Source: an uncultured Alphaproteobacteria bacterium (GTDB lineage: Bacteria > Pseudomonadota > Alphaproteobacteria > Reyranellales > Reyranellaceae). From it: a stretch of DNA of 6,524 nt. The stretch is taken from NCBI GenBank assembly GCA_903929895.1, contig CAIYWM010000598.1, positions 1 to 6,524 on the forward strand. Direction: 5' to 3'. Below, in pieces: positions 1 to 6,524 of this stretch (the first letter of the stretch is position 1; each line of letters opens with the position of its first letter). Under the pieces are notes generated by a model, which saw only the letters and a program-made list of their open reading frames with translations, was not told where the DNA came from and ran no database searches. Position numbers and translations under genes: made by a program.

Positions 1-935
1 CCGCCGCCGCCACCACCCGACATGATTGCGCCGCTCACCCGCACCAGGGCGATGACCTCGCCGTTCTGCTTGGGGCGCGTCTCGTCCCCGGCATACTCCG
101 CCAGGGCGACGAGATCGCGCTTGCCGTTGGCCCGCTGGTAGACGTCCTCGAGCGCGTCGGCGCGATAGCCGATCTTGTCGACGAGGCCATCGCGGCGGGC
201 CTGTTCGGATTCGTGCGGCGCCGTGTCGATCAGGCGGCGAAGCTGCGCGGGGTCGATCTTGCGGTCGCGCGCCACGTCGCTCACGAACTGGCCGAACAGG
301 CTGTCGATCAACTGTTGCAGGTTCTCACGGGCGGGACGGGTATAGCTCGTCTCGAGGAACGTGTCGGGCGCGCTCTTGTATTCGTAGCGCCGGCCGCCTT
401 CGACCTTGACGCCAAGCTTGTCGAGGCCGCCCTTGATGAACGGTGTCTCGACGGCGATGCCGGTGACGCCGAAGCCGCCGCTTGGCTGCAGCCAGATCTG
501 CTCCAGCGCCGCGGCAAGATAGTAGTCGGCGACATGATTCCCGCCGCTGCCTAGGGACTCCGCAAATCCCACCGCGAACTTGCCCTTGCCGCGGAAGTGG
601 GCGATCGCCTGTCGCAACTCCTGCACGCGCGCGAGGCCACCCGCTTCGTCGCCGATCTCGACATACAGGCCGACGACTCGGGGATCGTCGGCCGCCTGCC
701 ACAGGAGCTGCACGGTCTCGACGATGTCGCGCGAGCTGCCGAACAGGCCGCCGCTCAGCAGACCGGTCGACGTCGTCTCCGGTGGCAGCGAACGCAGATC
801 CAGCGACAACACCATCTGCTGCGGCAGCGGCTTGGGCGAAAAGGGCCCGGAGGCGAAGAAGGCGACGCCGGCGACGACCGCCAGGAGGACGAGGGTGCCG
901 ATGGTCGCAAGAAAGCCGACGATGAAACGCCGCAT
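1..935 (-). CDS. sppA: Signal peptide peptidase SppA, S49 family, long (67K-type) form; 3' end beyond window
   Basis: A membrane-anchored serine protease of the SppA/S49 family, which degrades signal peptides left in the inner membrane and other membrane-bound peptides. The start is ATG at 933-935, preceded by AGGGG with 8-nt spacing; 311 codons lie in the window with no stop. Residues 4-28 form one hydrophobic helix (FIVGFLATIGTLVLLAVVAG), a signal anchor. Residues ~65-270 match the N-terminal S49 domain of the long form: SSRDIVETVQLLWQAADDPRV, then AVGFAESLGSGGNHVADYYLA and IWLQPSGGFGVTGI. The motif YEYKSAP puts a lysine at 187, aligning with the catalytic Lys209 of E. coli SppA (YKSAVEPF). 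The visible part stops at VIALVRVSGAIMSGGGGG (residues 294-311), the opening of the C-terminal domain, so the catalytic serine (Ser409 in E. coli) is outside the window and cannot be checked. It is probably the last or a late gene of the fabI-aroC operon, 31 bp after the upstream gene. SohB-type short S49 proteases are unlikely, because the lysine-bearing N-terminal domain is present. Confidence 0.93.
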   Translation of the reverse strand, partial: MRRFIVGFLATIGTLVLLAVVAGVAFFASGPFSPKPLPQQMVLSLDLRSLPPETTSTGLLSGGLFGSSRDIVETVQLLWQAADDPRVVGLYVEIGDEAGGLARVQELRQAIAHFRGKGKFAVGFAESLGSGGNHVADYYLAAALEQIWLQPSGGFGVTGIAVETPFIKGGLDKLGVKVEGGRRYEYKSAPDTFLETSYTRPARENLQQLIDSLFGQFVSDVARDRKIDPAQLRRLIDTAPHESEQARRDGLVDKIGYRADALEDVYQRANGKRDLVALAEYAGDETRPKQNGEVIALVRVSGAIMSGGGGG

Positions 936-943
936 GCGAGGTT

Positions 944-948
944 CCCCT
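944..948 (-). promoter_or_regulatory. Shine-Dalgarno site of sppA
   Basis: AGGGG on the minus strand lies 8 nt before the ATG at 935, in the 31-bp gap after the upstream gene. It is the clearest ribosome binding site in the leftward block. It fixes the sppA start, which in turn places the signal-anchor helix right after a short basic MRR N-terminus. Confidence 0.7.
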
Positions 949-966
949 GAACGAACGGTGTGTTGG

Positions 967-1524
967 CTAGGACTGTACGAGATTCGGCCGGAACGCCTTC
1001 ACGGCGTCAAGCATGGCCGAGGCCCTTGTATCGAGGCCGTTGTCGCGGACCAGGATCGCCGTCGGCATGCCGCGGATCGGCCGCAGGCTGTCATCGAGAT
1101 TGAGGAAAGACAGCTGCAGGTTGGCTGCGAGAAAAGCCTGCGGCTCGATACCGATCTGGAGCTGCGGACGAAGCGAGAGTCGGCGCAGCCTGACCCATTG
1201 GATATCGTTCCAAGTGAAGCGGACTTTGCGCCCGAAGCCCAGCGTGATGCCGTCATGGTCGATCACGATCTGCGGTGTGCGCTCCATATAGCGGCTGATG
1301 CCGGCATAGACGTAATAGGCCATCGCCATGGCCAACACGGAAAAGAGCACGAAGCGCGGGTCGTTCAGCGACAGGGTGGGGGCATTGGCCGAAGCGCCCG
1401 AGGCGAAATGCACAATCGCCGAGCCAATCATCACCAAGGCGACAATGGCCATGCCGGCGTTGTGGAGCAGGCCGTAGCGTGCTTCCAGGGCTTGCCGGGC
1501 GGCCACCGACGGCGCGCTAGCCAC
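967..1524 (-). CDS. Two-helix membrane protein with probable PH-like domain (STM3941-like), function unknown
   Basis: A 185-residue protein I cannot assign a function. The chosen start is GTG at 1522-1524, overlapping the end of aroC by 8 bp (GTGGCTAG, in which TAG is the aroC stop). There is no obvious Shine-Dalgarno site, so translational coupling to aroC is likely. An internal ATG at codon 25 would start right at the first helix and is less attractive. Hydrophobic segments at ~24-44 and ~58-79 look like a membrane hairpin. The soluble part (~83-180) begins [20 protein letters not shown] followed by [13 protein letters not shown], a beta-rich pattern with the G-I and W-x-D-I elements seen in bacterial PH-like and STM3941-type membrane proteins. 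It ends with [20 protein letters not shown], like the L-D-plus-helix close of that group. The domain call is pattern recognition only. It sits between aroC and sppA on the same strand, probably in their operon. Confidence 0.82.
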   Translation of the reverse strand: MASAPSVAARQALEARYGLLHNAGMAIVALVMIGSAIVHFASGASANAPTLSLNDPRFVLFSVLAMAMAYYVYAGISRYMERTPQIVIDHDGITLGFGRKVRFTWNDIQWVRLRRLSLRPQLQIGIEPQAFLAANLQLSFLNLDDSLRPIRGMPTAILVRDNGLDTRASAMLDAVKAFRPNLVQS

Positions 1525-2587
1525 ACTGCGCGCGGTGGCGCAGCAGATGGTCCGCCAGGACGCAGGCCATCATGGCCTCGGAGACCGGTGTACCGCGAAT
1601 ACCGACACAGGGATCGTGGCGGCCCTTGGTGCGCAGTTCGATCTCGCGGCCGTTGCGGTCGACGCTGCGGACGGGAGTCAGGATCGAGCTGGTCGGCTTG
1701 ACCGCGAGGCGGCAGACGATGTCCTGGCCGGTCGAGATGCCGCCCAGGATGCCGCCGGCATGGTTGCTCAGGAAGCCGGGCTGGCCGTCAAGCATGCGCA
1801 TCTCGTCGGCATTCTCCTCGCCGCTCATCGCGGCCGAGGCGAAGCCGTCGCCGATCTCCACGCCCTTCACGGCATTGATGCTCATCAGCGCCTTGGCGAG
1901 GTCGGCATCGAGCTTGTCATAGACCGGATCGCCCAGGCCCACGGGCACACCCGAGGCCACGACCTCGATCACCGCGCCGCACGAGCTGCCGCGCTTGCGC
2001 ACGTCGTCGAGATAGCCTTCCCAGCCCTGTGCGGCCTGGCGGTCGGGGCACCAGAAGGGATTGTCGCCGGTGGCGTCCCAGTCCCAGTTGGCGCGGTCTA
2101 TCTTCTGCGTGCCGATCTGGACCACGGCACCGCGGATGGTGACGCCGTCGCCCAGGATCTTCCGGGCAATGGCCCCGGCGGCGACGCGCACCGCGGTCTC
2201 GCGCGCCGACTGGCGGCCGCCGCCGCGATAGTCGCGCACGCCGTACTTCATTTGATAGGTGTAGTCGGCGTGGCTCGGGCGGAACTGGTCCTTGATCTCG
2301 CCGTAGTCGCGGCTGCGCTGGTCGACATTGTCGATGTGCAGCCCGATCGGGGTGCCGGTCGTCACGCCCTCGAAGACGCCCGACAGGATCTTCACCTGGT
2401 CGGGTTCCTGGCGCTGGGTGACGAAGCGCGACTGGCCGGGACGGCGCTTGTCCATCCAGACCTGGATCTCGGCCTCGGTCAGGGGGATGCGCGGCGGCGT
2501 CCCGTCGACCACGCAGCCGATCGCGAGCCCGTGGCTTTCGCCCCAGCTGGTGAACCGGAAAAGGGTGCCGAAACTGCTGCCGGCCAT
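1517..2587 (-). CDS. aroC: Chorismate synthase
   Basis: Chorismate synthase converts 5-enolpyruvylshikimate 3-phosphate to chorismate, the seventh and last shikimate step, in the cytoplasm. It needs reduced FMN although the reaction is redox-neutral. The 356-residue length is normal and the protein looks intact. The family signatures are all present: GESHG at 16-20 (His19), [15 protein letters not shown] at 49-63, RPSHADYTY at 103-111 (His106, the second conserved acid-base histidine), [11 protein letters not shown] at 121-131, [15 protein letters not shown] at 274-288, and [10 protein letters not shown] at 322-331. The start is ATG at 2585-2587, with GGAG at 2597-2600 on the minus strand, 9 nt upstream. 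It lies 16 bp after fabI and overlaps the next gene by 8 bp, so co-transcription with both is likely. No alternative identity is plausible. Confidence 0.98.
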   Translation of the reverse strand: MAGSSFGTLFRFTSWGESHGLAIGCVVDGTPPRIPLTEAEIQVWMDKRRPGQSRFVTQRQEPDQVKILSGVFEGVTTGTPIGLHIDNVDQRSRDYGEIKDQFRPSHADYTYQMKYGVRDYRGGGRQSARETAVRVAAGAIARKILGDGVTIRGAVVQIGTQKIDRANWDWDATGDNPFWCPDRQAAQGWEGYLDDVRKRGSSCGAVIEVVASGVPVGLGDPVYDKLDADLAKALMSINAVKGVEIGDGFASAAMSGEENADEMRMLDGQPGFLSNHAGGILGGISTGQDIVCRLAVKPTSSILTPVRSVDRNGREIELRTKGRHDPCVGIRGTPVSEAMMACVLADHLLRHRAQCG

Positions 2588-2603
2588 GGCCGGCTGCTCC
2601 GCT

Positions 2604-3440
2604 CTACTCGCCTTCGAAGTTGCCGAGCAATTCGGCGATCTGCTTCGCGGACGAGGTATTGATCATGCCGACGACGTGGTAGCCGGCGTCGACGTGCATC
2701 ACTTCACCGGTCACGCCGGTGCCGAGGTCGGAGAGGAGATAGAGGCCGGCATTGCCGACCTCTTCCGTCGTGACGTTGCGCTTCAGCGGCGAGTTGAGCT
2801 CGTTCCACTTCAGTATGTAGCGGCCGTCGTTGATGCCGGCGAAGGCCAGCGTCTTGATCGGGCCGGCCGAGATCGCATTGACGCGGATCTTCTGTTCGCC
2901 GAGATCGGCCGCCAGGTAGCGCACGCTCGCCTCGAGCGCGGCCTTCGCCACGCCCATGACGTTGTAGTGGGGGATGACCCGCTCGGCGCCGTAGTAGGTG
3001 AGGGTCAGCAGGCTGCCACCGTCCTTCATCAGCGGCACGGCGCGCTGCGCCACCGCGGTGAAGGAGTAGACGCTCACGTTCATCGTGAGGGTGAAATTGT
3101 CGGACGAGGTGTCGAGGTAGCGGCCGCGCAGCTCGTCCTTGTTGGAGAAGGCGATGGCGTGGACGACGAAGTCCAGCTTGCCCCATTCCTTCTCCAGCTT
3201 CGCGAAGACGGCGTCGATGCTGGCGGGGTTCGTCACGTCGCACGGCTCGATGATCTTGGCGCCGATCGAGTTGGCCAATGGCCGCACCCGCTTCTCCAGG
3301 GCTTCGCCCTGGAAAGTGAAGGCCACCTCGGCCCCCTGGTCGTGGCAAGCCTTGGCAATCCCCCAGGCGATCGAGCGTTCGTTGGCGACGCCCATTACGA
3401 GGCCTTTTTTGCCGGCCATCAGTTGTGCAGCTGCGGTCAT
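2604..3440 (-). CDS. fabI: Enoyl-[acyl-carrier-protein] reductase (NADH), FabI type
   Basis: FabI reduces trans-2-enoyl-ACP to acyl-ACP, the last step of each fatty-acid elongation cycle, as a cytosolic short-chain dehydrogenase/reductase tetramer. The 278-residue product starts at ATG 3438-3440 ([13 protein letters not shown]). The reading frame stays open upstream to about 4328, but that part runs antisense through pdxH and is not real. The cofactor site is [13 protein letters not shown] (17-29), the G-x5-S-x3-G pattern of FabI. The catalytic set is in [18 protein letters not shown]: Tyr149, Tyr159 and Lys166 align with E. coli Tyr146, Tyr156 and Lys163. [17 protein letters not shown] (188-204) and the C-terminal [14 protein letters not shown] are typical. 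Residue 97 (in HAIAF) is Ala where E. coli has Gly93, as in S. aureus FabI. It is the first gene of the leftward block and diverges from pdxH. No good Shine-Dalgarno site precedes either ATG 3440 or the alternative ATG at 3417-3419. Confidence 0.97.
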   Translation of the reverse strand: MTAAAQLMAGKKGLVMGVANERSIAWGIAKACHDQGAEVAFTFQGEALEKRVRPLANSIGAKIIEPCDVTNPASIDAVFAKLEKEWGKLDFVVHAIAFSNKDELRGRYLDTSSDNFTLTMNVSVYSFTAVAQRAVPLMKDGGSLLTLTYYGAERVIPHYNVMGVAKAALEASVRYLAADLGEQKIRVNAISAGPIKTLAFAGINDGRYILKWNELNSPLKRNVTTEEVGNAGLYLLSDLGTGVTGEVMHVDAGYHVVGMINTSSAKQIAELLGNFEGE

Positions 3441-3445
3441 GCCTC

Positions 3446-3474
3446 GTTCTAGCTGGGGAACGGTATTGGGACAA
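3446..3474 (-). promoter_or_regulatory. Candidate sigma70-type promoter for fabI-aroC block
   Basis: On the minus strand TTGTCC (3469-3474) and TAGAAC (3446-3451) are separated by exactly 17 nt. Each matches 4 of 6 positions of the TTGACA/TATAAT consensus. Only 5 nt separate the -10-like element from the fabI ATG, so initiation would fall on or beside the A of that ATG. This is a sequence match only. The remainder of the 78-bp divergent spacer (3441-3518) must also hold the pdxH promoter, for which I see no convincing hexamer pair. Confidence 0.3.
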
Positions 3475-3518
3475 GATGCCGGTGGTGGAACGCAGCCGAC
3501 CCCCTCATATTGTGGGTC

Positions 3519-4112
3519 ATGATCAGGGAAACCACCGATCCGCTGGAGCTTTTCGCCATTTGGTATGGCGAAGCGGGCACTTCCGAGCCCAACGACCCCT
3601 CCGCCATGGCCCTGGCCACGGTTGGTCCGGACGGAACCCCGTCCGCGCGCATGGTTCTGTTGAAGGACTATGACGCCGACGGTTTCGTGTTTTACACAAA
3701 CTATGAAAGCCGCAAGGGAAGCCAACTCCTGGCCCACCCGAAGGCGGCCCTGCTTTTCCACTGGAAGTCGCTGCGCCGCCAGGTTCGCCTCGAGGGGCCT
3801 GTCACCCAGACGACGGCGGCGGAGGCCGATGCCTATTTTGCCAGCCGTGCCCGAGGGAGCCAGGTCGGCGCCTGGGCCTCGGAACAGTCGCGGCCGCTCG
3901 AAAGCCGGTTCGCGCTGGAGAAGCGGGTGGCGGAATATGGCGCGAGGCACGTAATCGGCACGGTGCCGCGACCGCCGCACTGGTCGGGCTTCCGCCTGCA
4001 GCCGACCCTGATCGAATTCTGGCAGGACGGCGCCTTCCGCCTGCACGATCGGCTGGAGTATCGGCGCAGCGCGCCCACCGAGCCGTGGACCACGCGCACG
4101 CTCTATCCCTGA
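3519..4112 (+). CDS. pdxH: Pyridoxamine/pyridoxine 5'-phosphate oxidase
   Basis: PdxH is an FMN-dependent cytosolic homodimer that oxidises pyridoxine 5'-phosphate or pyridoxamine 5'-phosphate to pyridoxal 5'-phosphate, with O2 as acceptor. It serves the end of vitamin B6 synthesis and salvage. From ATG 3519 the product is 197 residues, close to many proteobacterial PdxH and about 20 shorter at the N-terminus than the E. coli enzyme. The FMN and substrate segments are clear: [14 protein letters not shown] (23-36), RMVLLK (44-49), [12 protein letters not shown] (56-67), [16 protein letters not shown] (80-95), [14 protein letters not shown] (117-130), and [11 protein letters not shown] (150-160). 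RLHDR at 174-178 carries the Arg/His pair corresponding to E. coli Arg197/His199. An in-frame TTG at 3510 adds three residues but has no ribosome site; the ATG has only a weak upstream GTGGG, so the start is slightly uncertain. It is the first gene of the rightward block and diverges from fabI. Confidence 0.97.
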   Translation: MIRETTDPLELFAIWYGEAGTSEPNDPSAMALATVGPDGTPSARMVLLKDYDADGFVFYTNYESRKGSQLLAHPKAALLFHWKSLRRQVRLEGPVTQTTAAEADAYFASRARGSQVGAWASEQSRPLESRFALEKRVAEYGARHVIGTVPRPPHWSGFRLQPTLIEFWQDGAFRLHDRLEYRRSAPTEPWTTRTLYP

Positions 4113-4115
4113 GGG
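4111..4115 (+). promoter_or_regulatory. Shine-Dalgarno site of the cation-efflux gene, overlapping the pdxH stop
   Basis: GAGGG shares its first two bases with the pdxH TGA stop. It is 4 nt from the ATG at 4120 and 10 nt from the in-frame ATG at 4126. The spacing is short for the first and slightly long for the second, so either could be used. Ribosomes ending pdxH would uncover or reload at this site. Confidence 0.5.
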
Positions 4116-4119
4116 CCTG

Positions 4120-4995
4120 ATGCCAATGGAGCCCCAACGGCTGATGCGGCTGGCGACCGTCGCTTCGATCTCGACGGCGCTCGTCCTGATCGTTGCCAAG
4201 TTCGCGGCCTGGCGGCTCACCGATTCGGTGAGCATGCTGTCCTCGCTTGTCGACACATCGCTCGATCTCGTCAGTTCGATGGTGACCTTCTTCGCTGTGC
4301 GCCAGGCCCTCGTGCCGGCCGACGACAATCATCGCTTCGGTCATGGCAAGGCCGAGGGGCTGGCAGGCCTCATCCAGGCCGGTTTCATCGCCGCCTCGGG
4401 GTGCGCGCTCCTGGTCGCGATCGTCGAGCGGCTGGGCAATCCCAAGCAGGTCCGCGAGGAGGAGATCGGCCTGTTCGTCAGCATCCTGGCGATCGGTCTC
4501 ACGCTCTGCCTGGTCACGTTCCAGAAGTACGTCGTGCGGCGCAGCGGCTCGCTCGCGATCAGTGCCGACATGGCGCACTACAGCACGGATCTGGTGGCGA
4601 CACTGGTCACCGGCATGGGCGTCTTCCTGTCGGGCCTGCTGGACCAGCCGCTGATCGATAGCGGCGTCGCAGGCCTGGTGGCGCTCTACCTGATGCATGG
4701 CGGCTGGAAGGTCGGACGGGAGTCGCTGGACGTGCTGATGGATCACGAACTGCCGCCTCAGGACAGCCGGAAGATCGAGGCGATCGCGCGGGCGCGCCCC
4801 GGCGTGAAGGACGTGCACGATCTGAAGACCCGGTCGAGCGGGCTCACCAGGTTCATCCAGCTCCATATCGAGGTCGATCCTGACCTTTCGGTCGTGCTGG
4901 GCCATGCGATCGGTCTCGACGTCCAGACCGAGATCGCCCGGGCCTATCCCGGCGCCGAGATCATCCTGCACGTCGATCCGGCGTCCGCCGAATGA
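4120..4995 (+). CDS. fieF: Cation diffusion facilitator, FieF/YiiP-type divalent metal exporter
   Basis: An inner-membrane proton/divalent-cation antiporter of the CDF family, expected to export Zn2+, Fe2+ or Cd2+. The 291-residue protein keeps every metal site known from E. coli YiiP. Transport site A is Asp45 and Asp49 (LVDTSLDLVSS) with His153 and Asp157 (ADMAHYSTD), the zinc-compatible DD-HD quartet at identical numbering. Site B is Asp68, His71 and His75 (ADDNHRFGHGKAEG). Site C in the cytoplasmic domain is His233, His249, His262, His284 and Asp286 (VHDLKTR, LHIEVDP, GHA, LHVDP), offset by one from YiiP. Six helices fall at about 10-32, 39-62, 82-104, 115-137, 149-172 and 176-196, followed by the ferredoxin-like regulatory domain from ~210. 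It starts 7 bp after pdxH; ATG 4126 is an alternative start. The stop overlaps the next start as ATGA. The symbol reflects similarity, and the cation actually exported is unknown. Confidence 0.93.
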   Translation: MPMEPQRLMRLATVASISTALVLIVAKFAAWRLTDSVSMLSSLVDTSLDLVSSMVTFFAVRQALVPADDNHRFGHGKAEGLAGLIQAGFIAASGCALLVAIVERLGNPKQVREEEIGLFVSILAIGLTLCLVTFQKYVVRRSGSLAISADMAHYSTDLVATLVTGMGVFLSGLLDQPLIDSGVAGLVALYLMHGGWKVGRESLDVLMDHELPPQDSRKIEAIARARPGVKDVHDLKTRSSGLTRFIQLHIEVDPDLSVVLGHAIGLDVQTEIARAYPGAEIILHVDPASAE

Positions 4996-6482
4996 GTGCG
5001 CGGCCTTCCTTCATCGTCGAGGACCAGTCCGAGACGATCGCCTTCCTCGAGGCCGAACTGAAGCCGGAGCGCCGGATCGACACGCACGGCGCCGTCGTCT
5101 TCCTGTGCCGCGAACGCGCCTACAAGATGAAGCGTGCCGTGAAGTTCCCCTACATGGACTTCTCGACCGAGGGCCGGCGCGCGGCGATGTGCGCCGCCGA
5201 GATCGACGTGAACCGGCGATCGGCGCCCGAGATTTACCTGGGGGTTGCGCCCGTCCTCAGGCGCGACGGCAAGCTGGCGCTGGGCGAGGTCGGTGAAACC
5301 TCCGAACACGCGGTCGACTGGCTGGTCGTGATGCAGCGCTTCGACGAGGAGGGCCTGCTCGACCGCATGGCGGCGCGGGGCGCGCTGACTTCGGACCTCA
5401 TGGCCGCCCTCGGTGCGCGCGTGGCTCAGTTTCATGACGGGCTGCCCGCCATTGCCTCGGGCTTCTGCTCGCCCGACGACTATCGCCATTCGGTGGCGGC
5501 CGATGTCCGCCAGATGCGCGAGGCGGGGGACCGTCTCGATCCGCCAACCAGCGAGGCGCTGGCCGAGGCGATGCCGCGGTCGCTCGAACCGTTCCTCGAT
5601 CTCGTGGCGCGCCGCGTCGCGGCCGGCGCGATCCGGCGCTGCCATGGCGATCTGCACCTGCGCAATATCGTGACCTTGAACGGCCAGCCCGTCCCGTTCG
5701 ACGCGATCGAATTCTCCGACAAGATCGCCAACATCGACGTGCTCTACGATCTCGCCTTTGCGCTGATGGACCTGGCGCGGCAGGGGCTGGGGGCGCTGGC
5801 CAACCGCCTGTTGAACGAATGGCTGTGGCGGGTCGGCGAGGTCGAGGGCGCTTCGCACGAGGAGGCGCTGGCGCTTCTGCCGATGTTCCTCGCAAGGCGG
5901 GCCGCGATCCGCGCCTATGTCGATTCGGCGGTCACGGCGGTCAGCGGGGCGGACAATGCGCCGGCGCGTGCCTACCAGAAAGCCGCTCTGAAATTTCTGG
6001 AGCCCGCACCGCCGCGCCTGGTCGCGATCGGCGGCCTGTCGGGCAGTGGCAAGACCACGCTGGCGCTGAAGCTCGCACCGGAGATCGGCCGCACGCCGGG
6101 GGCCGTCGTCGTGCGGACCGATGTCGAGCGCAAGCGGCAGGCGGGCGTCCCCTTGGAAGAGCGCATGCCGGCCGGCAGCTATTCGCCGGAGGCATCGGCC
6201 AGGATCTACGCAGCCTCCATGGCGCGCGCCGAGCGGGTGCTGCGGGCGGGGCACAGCGTCGTGCTCGATGCCGTCTTCGCCCGCCCCGAGGAACGCGCCG
6301 CGGCCGAGGCGTTGGCCCGCACGATGGGCGTGCCGTTCCAGGGGATCTGGCTCGACGTCCCCAAGGACGTGGCGCAGCAACGCGTGACGGATCGCAAGGG
6401 CGATGCCTCCGACGCCACCGCGTCCGTGGTCGAGCGCCAGTTCGGTTACGATCTCGGGAGCATCGGCTGGGAGCGTCGCTGA
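4992..6482 (+). CDS. Fused APH-like kinase / P-loop (AAA-type) kinase, substrate unknown
   Basis: A 496-residue protein with two kinase-type domains. Residues ~25-330 resemble the aminoglycoside phosphotransferase/protein-kinase-like fold. The N-lobe segment AYKMKRAVKFPYMDFST (43-59) holds candidate ATP-binding lysines. The catalytic loop is CHGDLHLRNI (217-226, Asp220 and Asn225), and the metal-binding element is FDAIEF (Asp237, Glu240). Residues ~341-496 form a P-loop kinase: Walker A GLSGSGKTT (348-356, Lys354), RTDVERKR (375-382), YSPEASARIYAASMARAERV (397-416), VVLDAVFARPEER (423-435), and an arginine-rich lid RVTDRKGDASDA (464-475). This order matches the widespread uncharacterised COG2187+COG0645-type fusions; I recall the mycobacterial DosR-regulon protein Rv2004c as similar. 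Both active sites look intact, so two phosphotransfer or ATPase activities are possible. There is no signal peptide or membrane helix, so it should be cytosolic. Its ATG overlaps the exporter stop as ATGA with no clear ribosome site, indicating translational coupling. An antibiotic-resistance role is not supported. Confidence 0.92.
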   Translation: MSARPSFIVEDQSETIAFLEAELKPERRIDTHGAVVFLCRERAYKMKRAVKFPYMDFSTEGRRAAMCAAEIDVNRRSAPEIYLGVAPVLRRDGKLALGEVGETSEHAVDWLVVMQRFDEEGLLDRMAARGALTSDLMAALGARVAQFHDGLPAIASGFCSPDDYRHSVAADVRQMREAGDRLDPPTSEALAEAMPRSLEPFLDLVARRVAAGAIRRCHGDLHLRNIVTLNGQPVPFDAIEFSDKIANIDVLYDLAFALMDLARQGLGALANRLLNEWLWRVGEVEGASHEEALALLPMFLARRAAIRAYVDSAVTAVSGADNAPARAYQKAALKFLEPAPPRLVAIGGLSGSGKTTLALKLAPEIGRTPGAVVVRTDVERKRQAGVPLEERMPAGSYSPEASARIYAASMARAERVLRAGHSVVLDAVFARPEERAAAEALARTMGVPFQGIWLDVPKDVAQQRVTDRKGDASDATASVVERQFGYDLGSIGWERR

Positions 6483-6524
6483 ATCGGCCTTGACGCTGAA
6501 CGTCACCGCAAGCTCGACCTTCAA
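6483..6524. other. Operon 3' flank, no gene recognised
   Basis: These 42 bp follow the stop of the kinase fusion. A 5-bp stem TGACG/CGTCA (6491-6495 with 6501-6505, 5-nt loop) competes with a 6-bp pairing AGCGTC/GACGCT (6472-6477 with 6492-6497). No T-run follows either, so I do not call an intrinsic terminator. Neither strand shows a gene start or a stop that would mark the end of a convergent gene. Confidence 0.4.

Noticed and set aside
1..18. Short GGC/GGT triplet run at the window edge
   Set aside because: It encodes a Gly stretch in SppA between the two S49 domains and is too short to be called a repeat element.
580..1701. A 373-codon plus-strand open frame across sppA, the membrane protein and the aroC end
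   Set aside because: It crosses three well-supported minus-strand genes and has no coherent domain or ribosome site.
1535..2662. A 375-codon plus-strand open frame antisense to aroC
   Set aside because: aroC on the other strand carries all chorismate synthase signatures. The antisense product is an Ala/Asp/His/Arg-rich shadow.
3138..3158. Ala97 of FabI at the position of E. coli Gly93, a known triclosan-resistance site
   Set aside because: Ala is the natural residue in other FabI proteins, including the triclosan-sensitive S. aureus enzyme, so it does not indicate resistance.
3457..3492. Two GGAACG copies 30 bp apart in the fabI-pdxH spacer, resembling the -35 element of EcfG general-stress promoters
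   Set aside because: Neither copy is followed by CGTT at 16-17 nt, and a repeated 6-mer in GC-rich DNA can arise by chance.
3441..4328. Upstream extension of the fabI frame to 574 residues
   Set aside because: The extension runs antisense through pdxH and the exporter start and resembles no FabI extension. Family similarity begins at [13 protein letters not shown].
4992..6000. Aminoglycoside resistance gene
   Set aside because: The APH-like fold is shared by many kinases. The fusion to a P-loop kinase and the chromosomal housekeeping setting argue against a resistance enzyme.
6472..6505. Rho-independent terminator after the kinase fusion
   Set aside because: The stems are only 5-6 bp, mutually exclusive, and lack a following T-run.
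4944..6524. A 526-codon open frame on the minus strand, antisense to the kinase fusion and running off the right edge
   Set aside because: It is a high-GC shadow of a gene with clear catalytic motifs. Its translation is low-complexity (rich in R, H, D, A) with no recognisable domain.

Overview
The window is a dense, high-GC stretch of bacterial chromosome holding seven genes, with almost no non-coding DNA. The GC-rich codon use, the alphaproteobacterial look of FabI and PdxH, and the closeness of fabI, aroC and pdxH (an association I recall from alphaproteobacterial genomes) suggest an alphaproteobacterium, perhaps in or near Rhodospirillales/Hyphomicrobiales. That placement is inference. I see no mobile elements, tRNA or rRNA genes, CRISPR arrays or phage genes.

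The genes form two divergent blocks around a 78-bp spacer (3441-3518). The leftward block on the minus strand is fabI (enoyl-ACP reductase), aroC (chorismate synthase), a two-helix membrane protein of unknown function with a probable PH-like domain, and sppA (S49 signal peptide peptidase). sppA runs off the left edge of the window. Gaps are 16 bp, an 8-bp overlap and 31 bp, so this looks like one operon. sppA is easy to miss because it has no stop codon inside the window.

The rightward block on the plus strand is pdxH (pyridoxamine/pyridoxine 5'-phosphate oxidase), a FieF/YiiP-type cation-efflux transporter that keeps every metal ligand of the E. coli protein, and a 496-residue fusion of an aminoglycoside-phosphotransferase-like kinase fold with a P-loop kinase. 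The gaps are 7 bp and an ATGA stop/start overlap, so it too looks like one translationally coupled operon. It ends 42 bp before the right edge.

Most of the window is housekeeping: fatty-acid elongation, the last shikimate step, vitamin B6 salvage, membrane-protein turnover and metal homeostasis. The parts with unsettled biology are the double-kinase fusion coupled to the metal exporter, and the small membrane protein coupled to aroC. A candidate promoter for fabI sits so close to the start codon that the transcript could be leaderless. I found no clear evidence of a new multi-gene system such as a defence or secretion cluster.
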